NCBI GenBank assembly: GCA_026874595.1 | Contig: CM049320.1 | Span: forward strand, 48,002,714 to 48,066,713 | Length of the DNA stretch: 64,000 bases | Origin: Sipunculus nudus | Taxonomy: Eukaryota; Annelida; Sipuncula; Golfingiida; Sipunculidae | Direction: 5' to 3' | Shown: positions 1 through 13,366 of the stretch, piece by piece | Layout: every line of letters begins with the position of its first letter | Position numbering within the stretch: position 1 is the stretch's first letter | The notes under the pieces: model-generated | Told to the model about the DNA's origin: nothing | The model's database searches: none | What the model saw: the letters and a program-made list of their open reading frames with translations, nothing else | Translations under genes and position numbers: made by a program

Positions 1-590
1 TGTTTGTTATTGACCGCCGTTAGTTACTGGCCGCCGTTAGTCACTGAACGCCGTCAGTTACTGACCGCCGTTAGTTACCGACCGCCGTTAGTTACTGCCT
101 GCTATTAGTTACTGCCTGCTTTTAGTTACTGACCGCCGTTAGTTACTGACCGCCGTTAGTTACTGCCTGCTATTAGTTACTGCCTGCTATTAGTTACTGA
201 CCGCCGTTAGTTACTGACCGCCGTTAGTTACTGCCTGCTATTAGTTACTGCCTGCTATTAGTTACTGACCGCCGTTAGTTACTGACCGCCGTTATTTACT
301 GCCTGCTATTAGTTACTGACCGCTGTTAGTTACTGACCGCTGTTAGCTACTGATCGCCGTTAGTTACTGACCGCCGTTAGTTACTGCCTGCTATTAGTTA
401 CTGACCACCGTTAGTTACTGACCGCCCTTAGTTACTGCCTGCTATTAGTTACTGACCGCCGTTAGTTACTGACCGCTGTTAGTTACTGACCGCCGTTAGT
501 TACTGACCGCTGTTAGTTACTGACCGCCGTTAGTTACTGACCGCCGTTAGTCACTGACCGCCGTTAGTTACCGCCTGCTGTTAGTTTTAG
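1..590. repeat. 17-bp minisatellite in a SEL1L3 intron
   Basis: Roughly 34 tandem copies of a 17-bp unit, ttagttactgaccgccg, with a common variant in which accgccg becomes cctgcta. The array runs off the left edge. It sits in the minus-strand intron that follows the exon at 613-750 and begins about 25 bases after the splice donor. On the minus strand each unit reads GGCGGTCAGTAACTAAC, which contains a CTAAC branch-point-like core and a GTCAGT donor-like hexamer. No coding potential is seen. Confidence 0.95.
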
Positions 591-612
591 CCTGAGCAGG
601 ACGCTGTCTTAC

Positions 613-750
613 CCTGAGCAGCACGATGCCGTAGTCGTACATGGACGTGGGGTCCTCCTGCTCTGCCCCCATCCTGTAGTAGTCCACCGCCGCCTGCAGG
701 TTCCTCCTCAATCCCTGAGCGCCCCAGAACAACATACGACCCATCTGTTT
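613..750 (-). CDS. SEL1L3: SEL1L3 exon m (Sel1 repeat)
   Basis: 138 nt, phase 0 to 0, acceptor TCTGCTACAG and donor CAGG|GTAAGA. It encodes KQMGRMLFWGAQGLRRNLQ, then AAVDYYRMGAEQEDPT and MYDYGIVLLR, a textbook Sel1 unit continuing exon l. The last nine exon bases, CTGCTCAGG, recur 24 bases further on inside the intron, just before the 17-bp array. Confidence 0.96.
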
Positions 751-3700
751 CTGTAGCAGAATATGGAGAATCATCGGTCATATATCCCAAGCCAGATTAT
801 CACATTTACCCTGTCCTGATGTCATACCAGTCACTACTAGCAACACGATAACCGCCACGTCATGACCCTGACTGCCAACACCACGATACCCGCCACGTCA
901 TGACCCTGACTACCATCACCACGATACCCGTCACGTCATGACCCCGACTACCATCACCACGATACCCGTCACGGCATGACCCTGACTGCCAACACCACGA
1001 TACCCGCCACGTCATGACCCTGACTACCATCACCACGATACCCGTCACGTCATGACCCCGACTACCATCACCACGATACCCGTCACGGCATGACCCTGAC
1101 TGCCAACACCACGATACCCGCCACGTCATGACCCTGACTACCATCACCACGATACCCGTCACGTCATGACCCCGACTACCATCACCACGATACCCGTCAC
1201 GGCATGACCCTGACTACCATCACCACGATACCCGTCACGTCATGACCCTGACTACCATCACCACAATACCCGTCACGTCATGACCCTGACTACCATCACC
1301 ACGATACCTGTCACGTCATGACCCTGACTACCATCACCACAATACCCGTCACGTCATTTTCATCATCAGGATCAGCATAACACCTGTCACGTCATTTCCA
1401 TCATCACGATCAGCATAATACCTGTAACGTCATTTTCATCATCACGATCAGCATATTACCTGTCCCGTCATTTTCATCATCACGATCAGCATAATACCTG
1501 TCACGTCATTTTCATCATCACGATCAGCATAATACCTGTCACGTCATTTTTATCATCACGATCAGCATAATACCTGTCACGTCATTTTCATCATCACGAT
1601 CAGCATAATACCTGTCACGTCATTTTCATCACGAATTTTCTTTTCCGTTTTCAGCTTATATATAAATAATAAACGATCATTATTCGATCACTTGAATTCG
1701 GCTGTCATCTAAACCGAAACTATCCTATCCGTGTTTTATAAATTTAAATCTATTCTGTCGCCTTTTGCAGAATATCAGCAATATTTAAATGACAACATAC
1801 GTAGCACTGTTAGCTAATTGTCCTGCAGATTATCCCTGACAAAATGTGGCTCATGTTTGTGACGTCACCACGATTCACTGACCTGAGCGGTGGCGACCCC
1901 CTGCGCCGCTTGGTGTTTGATCCACATAAACAGGTCTCCGTCCTCGTCCGTCTGAGCCTCTAGTTCCTTCTCGTCCGTCAGCCTGACGCGCTCTAACATC
2001 ACCTGTACAGAAAGCCACATGTACACGGCAATATTTAAAAGAGTAATATTTAGCCATGAGAAATGGTGAAGCCACAGTGTCGGCACGCTCCCTCCCAAGT
2101 ACACTAACATGGTTACGTAACGATACTAACTTTCAATTGTGAAGTTTAAATATTGTGAGTTATCGAGGACACAGATTTCAGCTAACATGTGAAGTAGTAG
2201 TAAACTACATACCGGTACTGTGGACTGAGAGTGCAGCACACATTTACCTATTAAAAATTTACCAAGGTGGTGGACTGACTATAAACCAGCGCCGTGGACT
2301 GGTAGCATAATTAAAGGATGGAAGTAAACTGACAGTCAGTTTCTCAGCAGTAGGTAAAAGTAGGTTTCCGTAATGAACATGCAGCAGGAGGAGGGGATTG
2401 CTGGCTGGACTGCAAAACAAGCTGAAAGGGAATCTTATCCCCCCCCCCACACACACACACACGCATGTACATATGCACATGCAAAGTAGTTAATTCTGAG
2501 CAAAATAATACAAAGTGTTAGAACTATGAACTCATCGTCTCATTGTTATTCTGTTTGCCTCGCTTTTAACCTTGACATAGACCAGTTCGTGTTCGGTGAG
2601 CTCTGTGTATGATGAATGGTGTACTCACATCTTTGTCACTGTGAAGGTCTTGGTCCTGTCTCGTGACGTCAGCAACATTCTTGTAGTACACTTTAATGAT
2701 AAAACATGCAAGCGGTCAACCACATTACAACACAATCATTCTGACGAATTTAGCGCGTCGTTTTCAGAGTGAACTACACACATTTTGTATAAGTAGGTCG
2801 TATATAACTTGAGTGATTCAACATGGACCGGTAGTTTATATTGGTAAGTCAAGAATACATGGCGATGGTTGTATACATTGACATTAACCTGTCACCTTAG
2901 AAATACGACCAGCCAGGATACTGGCCAAAAGAGGTCTTAACTCACAGGTGGTCTTATAAGAGAGGTCATTTATAATCAATGTGAATGCTTTCGGTTCGCT
3001 GATTTTGTGGTCTTATTAGACAGATGGCCTTTCAGGCAGGTTCCAGTGTAATTAAATGTAATAATATCATTCTTTAAGATTATATATGTTTTACTCAGGC
3101 TTGTTTACATCGTTCATGTTTGCCGGTTCTATTGTACATGTGTAATCCATCACGAATTGAGGAACATAGTGGATTGATGATCGTTGTTATTGAGGAACAT
3201 AGTGGATTGATGATCGTTGTGGATTGAGGAACATAGTGGATTGATGATCGTGGTGAATTGATGAACATAGTGGATTGATGATCGTTGTGGGTTGAGGAAC
3301 ATAGTGGATTGATGATCGTTGTGGATTGAGGAACATAGTGGATTGATGATCGTGGTGGATTGAGGAACATAGTGGATTGATGATCGTTGTGGGGGGGAAC
3401 ATAGTGGATTGATGATCGTTGTGGATTGAGGAACATAGTGGATTGATGATCGTGGTGGATTGAGGAACATAGTGGATTGATGATCGTTGTGGATTGAGGA
3501 ACATAGTGGATTGATGATCGTTGTGGATTGAGGAACATAGTGGATTGATGATCGTTGTGGATTGAGGAACATAGTGGATTGATGATCGTTGTGGATTGAG
3601 GAACATAGTGGATTGATGATCGTGGTGGATTGAGGAACATAGTGGATTGATGATCGTGGTGGATTGAGGAACATAGTGGATTGATGATCGTTGTGGATTG

Positions 3701-6700
3701 AGGAACATAGTGGATTGATGATCGTTGTGGATTGAGGAACATAGTGGATTGATGATCGTTGTGGATTGAGGAACATAGTGGATTGATGATGGTTGTTGAT
3801 TGAGGAACATAGTGGATTGATGATCGTGGTGAATTGAGGAACATAGTGGATTGATGATCGTGGTGGGTTGAGGAACATAGTGGATTGATGATCGTTGTGG
3901 GTTGAGGAACATAGTGGATTGATGATCGTTGTGGGTTGAGGAACATAGTGGATTGATGATCGTTGTGGATTGAGGAACATAGTGGATTGATGATCGTGGT
4001 GGATTGAGGAACATAGTGGATTGATGATCGTTGTGGATTGAGGAACATAGCGGATTGATGATCGTTGTGGGTTGAGGAACATAGTGGATTGATGATCGTT
4101 GTGGGTTGAGGAACATAGTGGATTGATGATCGTGGTGGGTTGAGGAACATAGTGGATTGATGATCGTTGTGGATTGAGGAACATAGTGGATTGATGATCG
4201 TTGTGGGTTGAGGAACATAGTGGATTGATGATCGTTGTGGGTTGAGGAACATAGTGGATTGATGATCGTGGTGGATTGAGGAACATAGTGGATTGATGAT
4301 CGTGGTGGATTGAGGAACATAGTGGATTGATGATCGTGGTGAATTGAGGAACATAGTGGATTGATGATCGTTGTGGATTGAGGAACATAGTGGATTGATG
4401 ATCGTTGTGGATTGATGAACATAGTGGATTGATGATCGTTGTGGGTTGAGGAACATAGTGGATTGATGATCGTTGTGGGTTGAGGAACATAGTGGATTGA
4501 TGATCGTTGTGGGTTGAGGAACATAGTGGATTGATGATCGTTGTGGATTGAGGAACATAGTGGATTGATGATCGTTGTGGATTGAGGAACATAGTGGATT
4601 GATGATCGTTGTGGATTGAGGAACATAGTGGATTGATGATCGTTGTGGATTGAGGAACATAGTGGATTGATGATCGTTGTGGATTGAGGAACATAGTGGA
4701 TTGATGATCGTGGTGGATTGAGGAACATAGTGGATTGATGATCGTGGTGGATTGAGAACATAGTGGATTGATGATCGTGGTGGATTGAGGAACATAGTGG
4801 ATTGATGATCGTGGTGGATTGAGGAACATAGTGGATTGATGATCGTGGTGGATTGAGGAACATAGTGGATTGATGATCGTGGTGGATTGAGGAACATAGT
4901 GGATTGATGATCGTGGTGGATTGAGGAACATAGTGGATTGATGATCGTGGTGGATTGAGGAACATAGTGGATTGATGATCGTGGTGGATTGAGGAACATA
5001 GTGGATTGATGATCGTGGTGGATTGAGGAACATAGTGGATTGATGATCGTGGTGGATTGAGGAACATAGTGGATTGATGATCGTGGGGGATTGAGGAACA
5101 TAGTGGATTGATGATCGTGGTGGATTGAGGAACATAGTGGATTGATGATCGTGGTGGATTGAGGAACATAGTGGATTGATGATCGTTGTGGATTGAGGAA
5201 CATAGTGGATTGATGATCGTGGTGGATTGAGGAACATAGTGGATTGATGATCGTGGTGGATTGAGGAACATAGTGGATTGATGATCGTGGTGGATTGAGG
5301 AACATAGTGGATTGATGATCGTGGTGAATTGAGGAACATAGTGGATTGATGATCGTTGTGGATTGAGGAACATAGTGGATTGATGATCGTGGTGGATTGA
5401 GGAACATAGTGGATTGATGATCGTGGTGGATTGAGGAACATAGTGGATTGATGATCGTGGTGGATTGAGGAACATAGTGGATTGATGATCGTGGTGGATT
5501 GAGGAACATAGTGGATTGATGATCGTGGTGGATTGAGGAACATAGTGGATTGATGATCGTGGTGGATTGAGGAACATAGTGGATTGATGATCGTGGGGGA
5601 TTGAGGAACATAGTGGATTGATGATCGTGGGGGATTGAGGAACATAGTGGATTGATGATCGTTGTGGATTGATGAACATAGTGGATTGATGATCGTTGTG
5701 GATTGAGGAACATAGTGGATTGATGATCGTTGTGGGTTGAGGAACATAGTGGATTGATGATCGTTGTGGATTGAGGAACATAGTGGATTGATGATCGTTG
5801 TGGATTGAGGAACATAGTGGATTGATGATGGTTGTTGATTGAGGAACATAGTGGATTGATGATCGTTGTGGGTTGAGGAACATAGTGAATTGATGATCGT
5901 TGTGGATTGAGGAACATAGTGGATTGATGATCGTTGTGGATTGAGGAACATAGTGGATTGATGATCGTGGTGGATTGAGGAACATAGTGGATTGATGATC
6001 GTGGTGGATTGAGGAACATAGTGGATTGATGATCGTGGTGGATTGAGGAACATAGTGGATTGATGATCGTTGTGGATTGAGGAACATAGTGGATTGATGA
6101 TGGTTGTTGATTGAGGAACATAGTGGATTGATGATGGTTGTTGATTGAGGAACATAGTGGATTGATGATCGTTGTGGGTTGAGGAACATAGTGGATTGAT
6201 GATCGTTGTGGATTGAGGAACATAGTGGATTGATGATCGTTGTGGATTGAGGAACATAGTGGATTGATGATCGTTGTGGATTGAGGAACATAGTGGATTG
6301 ATGATCGTTGTGGATTGAGGAACATAGTGGATTGATGATCGTGGTGGATTGAGGAACATAGTGGATTGATGATCGTGGTGGATTGAGGAACATAGTGGAT
6401 TGATGATCGTGGTGGATTGAGGAACATAGTGGATTGATGATCGTTGTGGATTCAGGAACATAGTGGATTGATGATCGTGGTGGATTGAGGAACATAGTGG
6501 ATTGATGATCGTGGTGGATTGAGGAACATAGTGGATTGATGATCGTGGTGGATTGAGGAACATAGTGGATTGATGATCGTGGTGGATTGAGGAACATAGT
6601 GGATTGATGATCGTTGTGGATTGAGGAACATAGTGGATTGATGATCGTGGTGGATTGAGGAACATAGTGGATTGATGATCGTTGTGGATTGAGGAACATA

Positions 6701-9700
6701 GTGGATTGATGATCGTTGTGGATTGAGGAACATAGTGGATTGATGATCGTTGTGGATTGAGGAACATAGTGGATTGATGATCGTTGTGGATTGAGGAACA
6801 TAGTGGATTGATGATCGTTGTGGGTTGAGGAACATAGTGGATTGATGATCGTTGTGGATTGAGGAACATAGTGGATTGATGATCGTTGTGGGTTGAGGAA
6901 CATAGTGGATTGATGATCGTTGTGGATTGAGGAACATAGTGGATTGATGATCGTTGTGGATTGAGGAACATAGTGGATTGATGATCGTTGTGGGTTGAGG
7001 AACATAGTGGATTGATGATCGTTGTGGATTGAGGAACATAGTGGATTGATGATCGTGGTGAATTGATGAACATAGTGGATTGATGATCGTTGTGGATTGA
7101 GGAACATAGTGGATTGATGATCGTTGTGGGTTGAGGAACATAGTGGATTGATGATCGTTGTGGATTGAGGAACATAGTGGATTGATGATCGTTGTGGATT
7201 GAGGAACATAGTGGATTGATGATCGTGGTGGATTGAGGAACATAGTGGATTGATGATCGTTGTGGATTGAGGAACATAGTGGATTGATGATCGTTGTGGA
7301 TTGAGGAACATAGTGGATTGATGATCGTTGTGGGTTGAGGAACATAGTGGATTGATGATCGTTGTGGATTGAGGAACATAGTGGATTGATGATCGTTGTG
7401 GATTGAGGAACATAGTGGATTGATGATCGTTGTGGATTGAGGAACATAGTGGATTGATGATCGTGGTGGATTGAGGAACATAGTGGATTGATGATCGTTG
7501 TGGATTGAGGAACATAGTGGATTGATGATCGTGGTGGATTGAGGAACATAGTGGATTGATGATCGTGGTGGATTGAGGAACATAGTGGATTGATGATCGT
7601 GGTGGATTGAGGAACATAGTGGATTGATGATCGTGGTGGATTGAGGAACATAGTGGATTGATGATCGTGGTGGATTGAGGAACATAGTGGATTGATGATC
7701 GTGGGGGATTGAGGAACATAGTGGATTGATGATCGTGGGGGATTGAGGAACATAGTGGATTGATGATCGTTGTGGATTGAGGAACATAGTGGATTGATGA
7801 TCGTTGTGGATTGAGGAACATAGTGGATTGATGATCGTTGTGGATTGAGGAACATAGTGGATTGATGATCGTGGTGGATTGGAGCTCGTGAATGATTGAG
7901 GATCATGATGTATTGAGTAACATAGGGGACGAGGATCGTATATATGAGGATCCGGGCGGGGGGGGGGGGTGTCGGTTCGTACCGTAGGCCTGCTCCAGGT
8001 CTTTTGGCATGCCGTCCAGACCGTACGTGTGCTTGTTGCCGAGAGCCAGCAGACAGAGTCGGTTAGCGTCCAAGGCCCCGTACATCAGGTAAGACTGGGC
8101 CTAGTGGGCACAGAACGAAAACAGAATGATGTGACGCTAAACTACAAATTATACAAGTGTACTGATATCATGAAACTAGACTTGTGTAGAACTTCACATG
8201 TTTCATGTGAGGTTTCATGTTGTTCTTTATGTGAACTGATTGTACCTTTACGCAACTTCAGGATGTATAGTTTACCCAAGGAAGGTGTAATGATACAGCC
8301 TATAAGCTTATAAAAATATCATTGTAAAAATCTGCCATCTAAGTGATTCATGCCTCCGCCATGGTACGGGTCCTTTTTGTGGGACCGTGTTTGCCTCCAC
8401 TTATTCGACCCAGCTTCATTCGTGCATGAGTGATTCTACATTTGTGAATAATCATGTGCCGGATCCACGTAAAATCTAATCGAATCTTTATTGGCCCATT
8501 CTCGAAATGCCCTGAAAATCTCATGAGATTGCCTGCATTATTGCGTTAGTTATATTATGAACAATCACAAACACACACACACAAATGGGGATGAAAGGAT
8601 ACCCTTCAGGCGGAGGCAAAGATAATAATCTTATCGGTTAGAATCAACCATTAGGTGAATCTTATGATAAAGAAAAAAATATCAATCACTTTGTCAATAT
8701 ATAACTTTGCTTTATATGCGCCAAAATATACGTGTTTTTTCAGATTGTTTTACACGGTGTATCTTCCTGGTCCTTTTCGTTTATGTGTAGACTGACCCAG
8801 TCAATGCAATGGTTATAACATAACTACTCCCACTAACAGAGCCAAAACTTACTTTGCTGTGTGGCTAAGTTTAAAACAGATACTGCCACCTTGCGGCATA
8901 TTATATAACTAAAGTACGGCTCTCTGGCCGACTACTTCATTTAGTGAGCTGGCACTGAGTTACATCAAACGGTACATGGAATCACGTTTTTTAAAGCATT
9001 TTATTAGTAAACGCAAATACTACAGCGCAGGCAGGGCTAGTTTTCATGTAGTTACCTGGTTTTCTTCTGCTTTCACGCCGATGCCGCCGCTGAGAATTAC
9101 TGTTAGAAAATAAGTGGCGTCATGGTTGCCATAGCAGCTGGCCTGCTTCAGTGTCTGGATAATGTTCTTGATGCCTCGCAATCCTTCCGCATCCTGGGGA
9201 ACAAGGAGAACTACTGGATAACATTGATGTTTAGGAGATCAGTCATATCACGTTATAAATCCTAATATTTCATTGTCAAATATGATTTTAAAGCTTTGCT
9301 CTTGATGTTTCTTCGAAAGCGTTTCTAACGAAGTAAACGATATTCATAAATAAGAGAGTATGTTATTCAGAAAAGCCAGAACCAGGTTTATGTTCAGTTG
9401 GTTATAGCTGTAGATAAATTTTAATATTTAAAAATAAATATGAACGCACGATTCTTGCAGAGGCGTTCTTGTGTAACTCTTTAGCTATATCCTCCAGCTT
9501 GAAATTTTGCTGAGTCATGATTCTGTTGCGGACAAGCTTGCTGACCAGCTGATAATTCCGTGACGTTCTCCCGCCCCAGATGTTGCATTGTGGGATTGTA
9601 GACGCAGATGTTTTCTTCATAAAGAAATTAACCTTGTCATATTTGTGGCACGTGACTGCAAGAGAGAATAATATGACTGTCATGTGATTTTCAATATGGC

Positions 9701-12700
9701 ATGCAATTTTAAATCAGATGAATAACCTGGAAGAAAATGTATTCTTAGCCTTATCTTTAAGGTTTGGTGACTGTAAATGACTGTGGAACAAAACCGATAT
9801 CCACTTATCCCTCCATTACCAGGCCCTTGGATGCGGCTTTCTGGCCTGGACATATCGGGACTGATGTCAAGTGTGAGGTGTTCAGGTGTTGTCCGTATTT
9901 TGGCATGTATTCTGAGGAAACCACGCCTGTCACCAGTGTAATGCAGTGTAATGCAGCGCAGTCTATCAGAAAGACTAGTAACTGTCACGTAGTACCTTGG
10001 TTACGTAATGGTTAGTGTCTTACCTTTGTCTTGCCGCGCCTTCCAGAGCTGCTTACATTGATAGATCCTATGTCTGACCCAGGACAAGTACGCCGAGCAC
10101 TTGGATTCCCGTCTGCTGAGGCCCAGCTCAAACATCGGGTGGTACGGGTTGGGCATGGGCAGCTACCAACAGGGATGAAATTAACAGTGAAACATGTATT
10201 AAGGATTTTGTTCATACAGTTTAACCTATAAGTAGAATGTTTGGTAAACGGTTTTAATATTCTATTTCCGTCGACGTACAAGAACAAATGTAGCCTATTT
10301 GCAAACCATTATTGCGAACATGGGCGGTATAATTTTGCCAACCGTTCTTTGTAAACCCTTCAGAATGACTGTTGAGTCAACCATGGTAAGCTGCTGTCAA
10401 GTCAAGTAAACAGATTATTCAGCCCCATTTTGGGACCTGTGTGACGCTGTGTCTGTCCATGTACTTTTTGTAAATCATATACTAAGGCTCGTATTTGAAT
10501 TGAATTTGATATAATTTGAAACTTCTGATGCCGGTCCATTGACTACGGGATCAGTAAATGAGAATCAACATGGAGGACTTCGCCAAACTACGCATTTAGC
10601 TGACACCTTAAATCATTGTTGCTGAAATATTTTTCGACAAATCAATCCAAGATGGTGCGGCCAGCACTGCCCTCCATGGTCACTCAGTACGTTAGGCGGC
10701 ATTGCTGTGTACAAAATACTTCATGTTTCAGTGTTCTGCAACTTAAGTGTTTTGAGAAATGGAATATGTTTCATTTTTATGCAATGTGTTGCACGGTTCC
10801 ATCCCAGGGTTTTAGACGACAGAATTGCAAGAGAAAAATATCACGGCACTAGTGACGCCAGAGCAATAAAATCTAAAATAAAAACAAATCTATGCCTCGC
10901 CAACTTGCGATCCCTGCCTTGTTTGACGTTAAGACACAGCACATGCGCGAAATATAAACACATACGTCCAACTACATAGTTCCTAACAACTGTTTCAATA
11001 CATAATACAGGGTTTAGAAAAAATAATTAAATAAATAATAAATTCTAGCATTTGACTCATTCCCGACATTAAAGAAAACTTTCAGCATGTTTCGAGAAGC
11101 AACACGTTTCAAGAAATATGTAGCGCAACATGTGTCCCTGGTGAGTGAGAGCCTGAAAGTACGTCTTTCGTGTTCAGCACAACTAGGTTTGCACTAGGCC
11201 AGCATAATGCAAACCAAGGATCGTATAATATTTTCATGATCGTGGAAAAGTTTTTGTTGAAATTTTTCCAAATTTTTGGACGCATTTTCACGGTTTAATA
11301 CGCTTTTATGTGACACAATATGTTTTGTTAGGATCCTGGACAAGACCTACAAGGATCTTATAGCCGATCCCTTGCCATTCTATGAGGGTCTGTTACGATT
11401 CTATGACTATCCGCTGCGATCGTTTACGATCATCATGATTTGGATCTCCGATCTCTTACACTCGCTTGTGTTCCCTTACGATCAAAAGGTTTTATTACCT
11501 TTCGTTGCCTTCTGTTAAGGTATAGGAGGGCGATTAAAAACGATTGTGACAAGAACGGTATAAAAAAGGAGTTAGATTTGCATTTTTATCAGTTTGTCCA
11601 GTCACTCGACAAAGGAAATTGGATGTTCTACTACGCTGTATTACGATTAGCCCGCTACGCTCCATGGGGTTCTTCCACGCTTCTCCGCGTTCTTCCACGC
11701 TTTAACACGATTTGTTGGGATGCCAACGCTCTACTACGCATTACTACTCTCTGAAACGATTTTAAAAAATCAGCATGATCGTGGCAAAATTTTATGCCGG
11801 TTTATACTTTTGGTACAATCATATAGATGCTTTACGACTATGGAGATCCCACGCATGCAATCACTACCATTTTGACCTTCGCTCTGTCACGCTATATTTG
11901 ATGAGAGACGATCTTAACACCATTTACAAAAATGACAAAATCGTGGTAATCGTGGTCTAGGGTGAGCCCAGCTTACATAAGTTGAAATAATGACTCGGTG
12001 AATGTTCAATATTTGTGAGTAATGGCTCTCTCACTCACATTCTGGTCCTCATAAAGCGATCGTTTCGGACAGTACATGCTCCCACAAGAAATCATTTTGC
12101 CTTGGTTAGAAATGATACTAGTATTTCGCGCGGGCACAAACTGATGAGGCACACTGGTTACATCCGAGTTTGTCACCCGAAGATTGAAATTCAAAATGCC
12201 GAATACACTTGGTCTGTCGTACCTTTGAGACGGGGACATTAAGGCGGCGGTAGACGCTAGCCTCGCCGATATAACCCTTGAAGCTTGGAGTAAGCTCCGT
12301 CCCACCGAACACGTGTAATCCATACACGTCATCGTACCAAACCCGGTCCTGTGGTGGTAGTCTGGAAATAAAGGAAAATGAACAGTGTTCACGTAGAACT
12401 AAACCCAATCTTGTGGTGACAGTCTGGAAAACACGTTTCTTTGATTTTTGCTTTGGCATTGTTTGCTAAGAAATATACGTATTCATAGGTAAACCTGGCG
12501 GGGAAGATGCAAAAATTACTGATGTGGTAAGATTAATAAAGTCAAAATTACTGTTATTTTCTAGTTAACTAAGCCTAAGGTTCCGTTTTGATGTTTGTAA
12601 AGACAAAGCATATCTTTGCGAGACGTGACGGTTCAAACCGCGTTAGGCATTATTATCATGTTAACTATGGCACAAGCAGTTTGCAGAAAAAGTAGTGAAA

Positions 12701-13322
12701 GACCAGAAAAAGAAATAATCCGCTTTAAATTTGCATATAACAAATTATATTAAATATGTTTTCTGTAAATACAAAATAAATATAAAACTTAATTTGCTGG
12801 TTCTATGTTTATTAAAGAGAATGTAATTTAAACTAAGAAGATACAATTATGTACATGAGCGGTTAGCTTATCTGAAAAAGTTTTAATGGTAAAATAATCG
12901 GTTATTTAACGTATATAGTTGATAAAGTGTCATATTCTGTACAAGAGCAGAAAACATAGCCTTGTATAGATGATATTTCACCAGAATACTTAAATATCAT
13001 CTAATATTCCCATTCTCTTCAAGAATACTTTTTATTTATACTTTTTTATTTATACCGAGATATTACTAAGGATAAATAATCAGTCTTCAACAATGATTGA
13101 GGCATGGTTCTCTCTTGTTGACAAGAATAAACTCTACCTGATCTCGGTGTGATCATGCCGTGTCCACTCCTCTCCGTGACTCAGCGTCATATTCAGCTGG
13201 ACCGTGTTTAAAAAGATAAAAGAAACCTATCACAGATAACTACAAAATTATATTGAACCTCCGGAACTGAATTCAGTTGAAAATCATACATAATAACACT
13301 GCTAATATGATAAAAGTACAAA

Positions 13323-13366
<44 letters not shown>

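Noticed and set aside
860-1162. 100-codon minus-strand frame rich in VMTWRVSWCWQ
   Set aside because: Pure product of the 38-bp minisatellite.
3150-7880. CRISPR array
   Set aside because: Units are contiguous with no unique spacers, and the surroundings are animal introns. The same applies to the other arrays.
3095-7906. Four minus-strand open frames of 484 to 1,545 codons
   Set aside because: They are frames of the 34-bp minisatellite. All three frames are open only because the unit lacks stops on that strand.
11276-11960. Several overlapping plus-strand frames
   Set aside because: Intronic to SEL1L3, without splice sites or domain similarity. Probably an old repeat.
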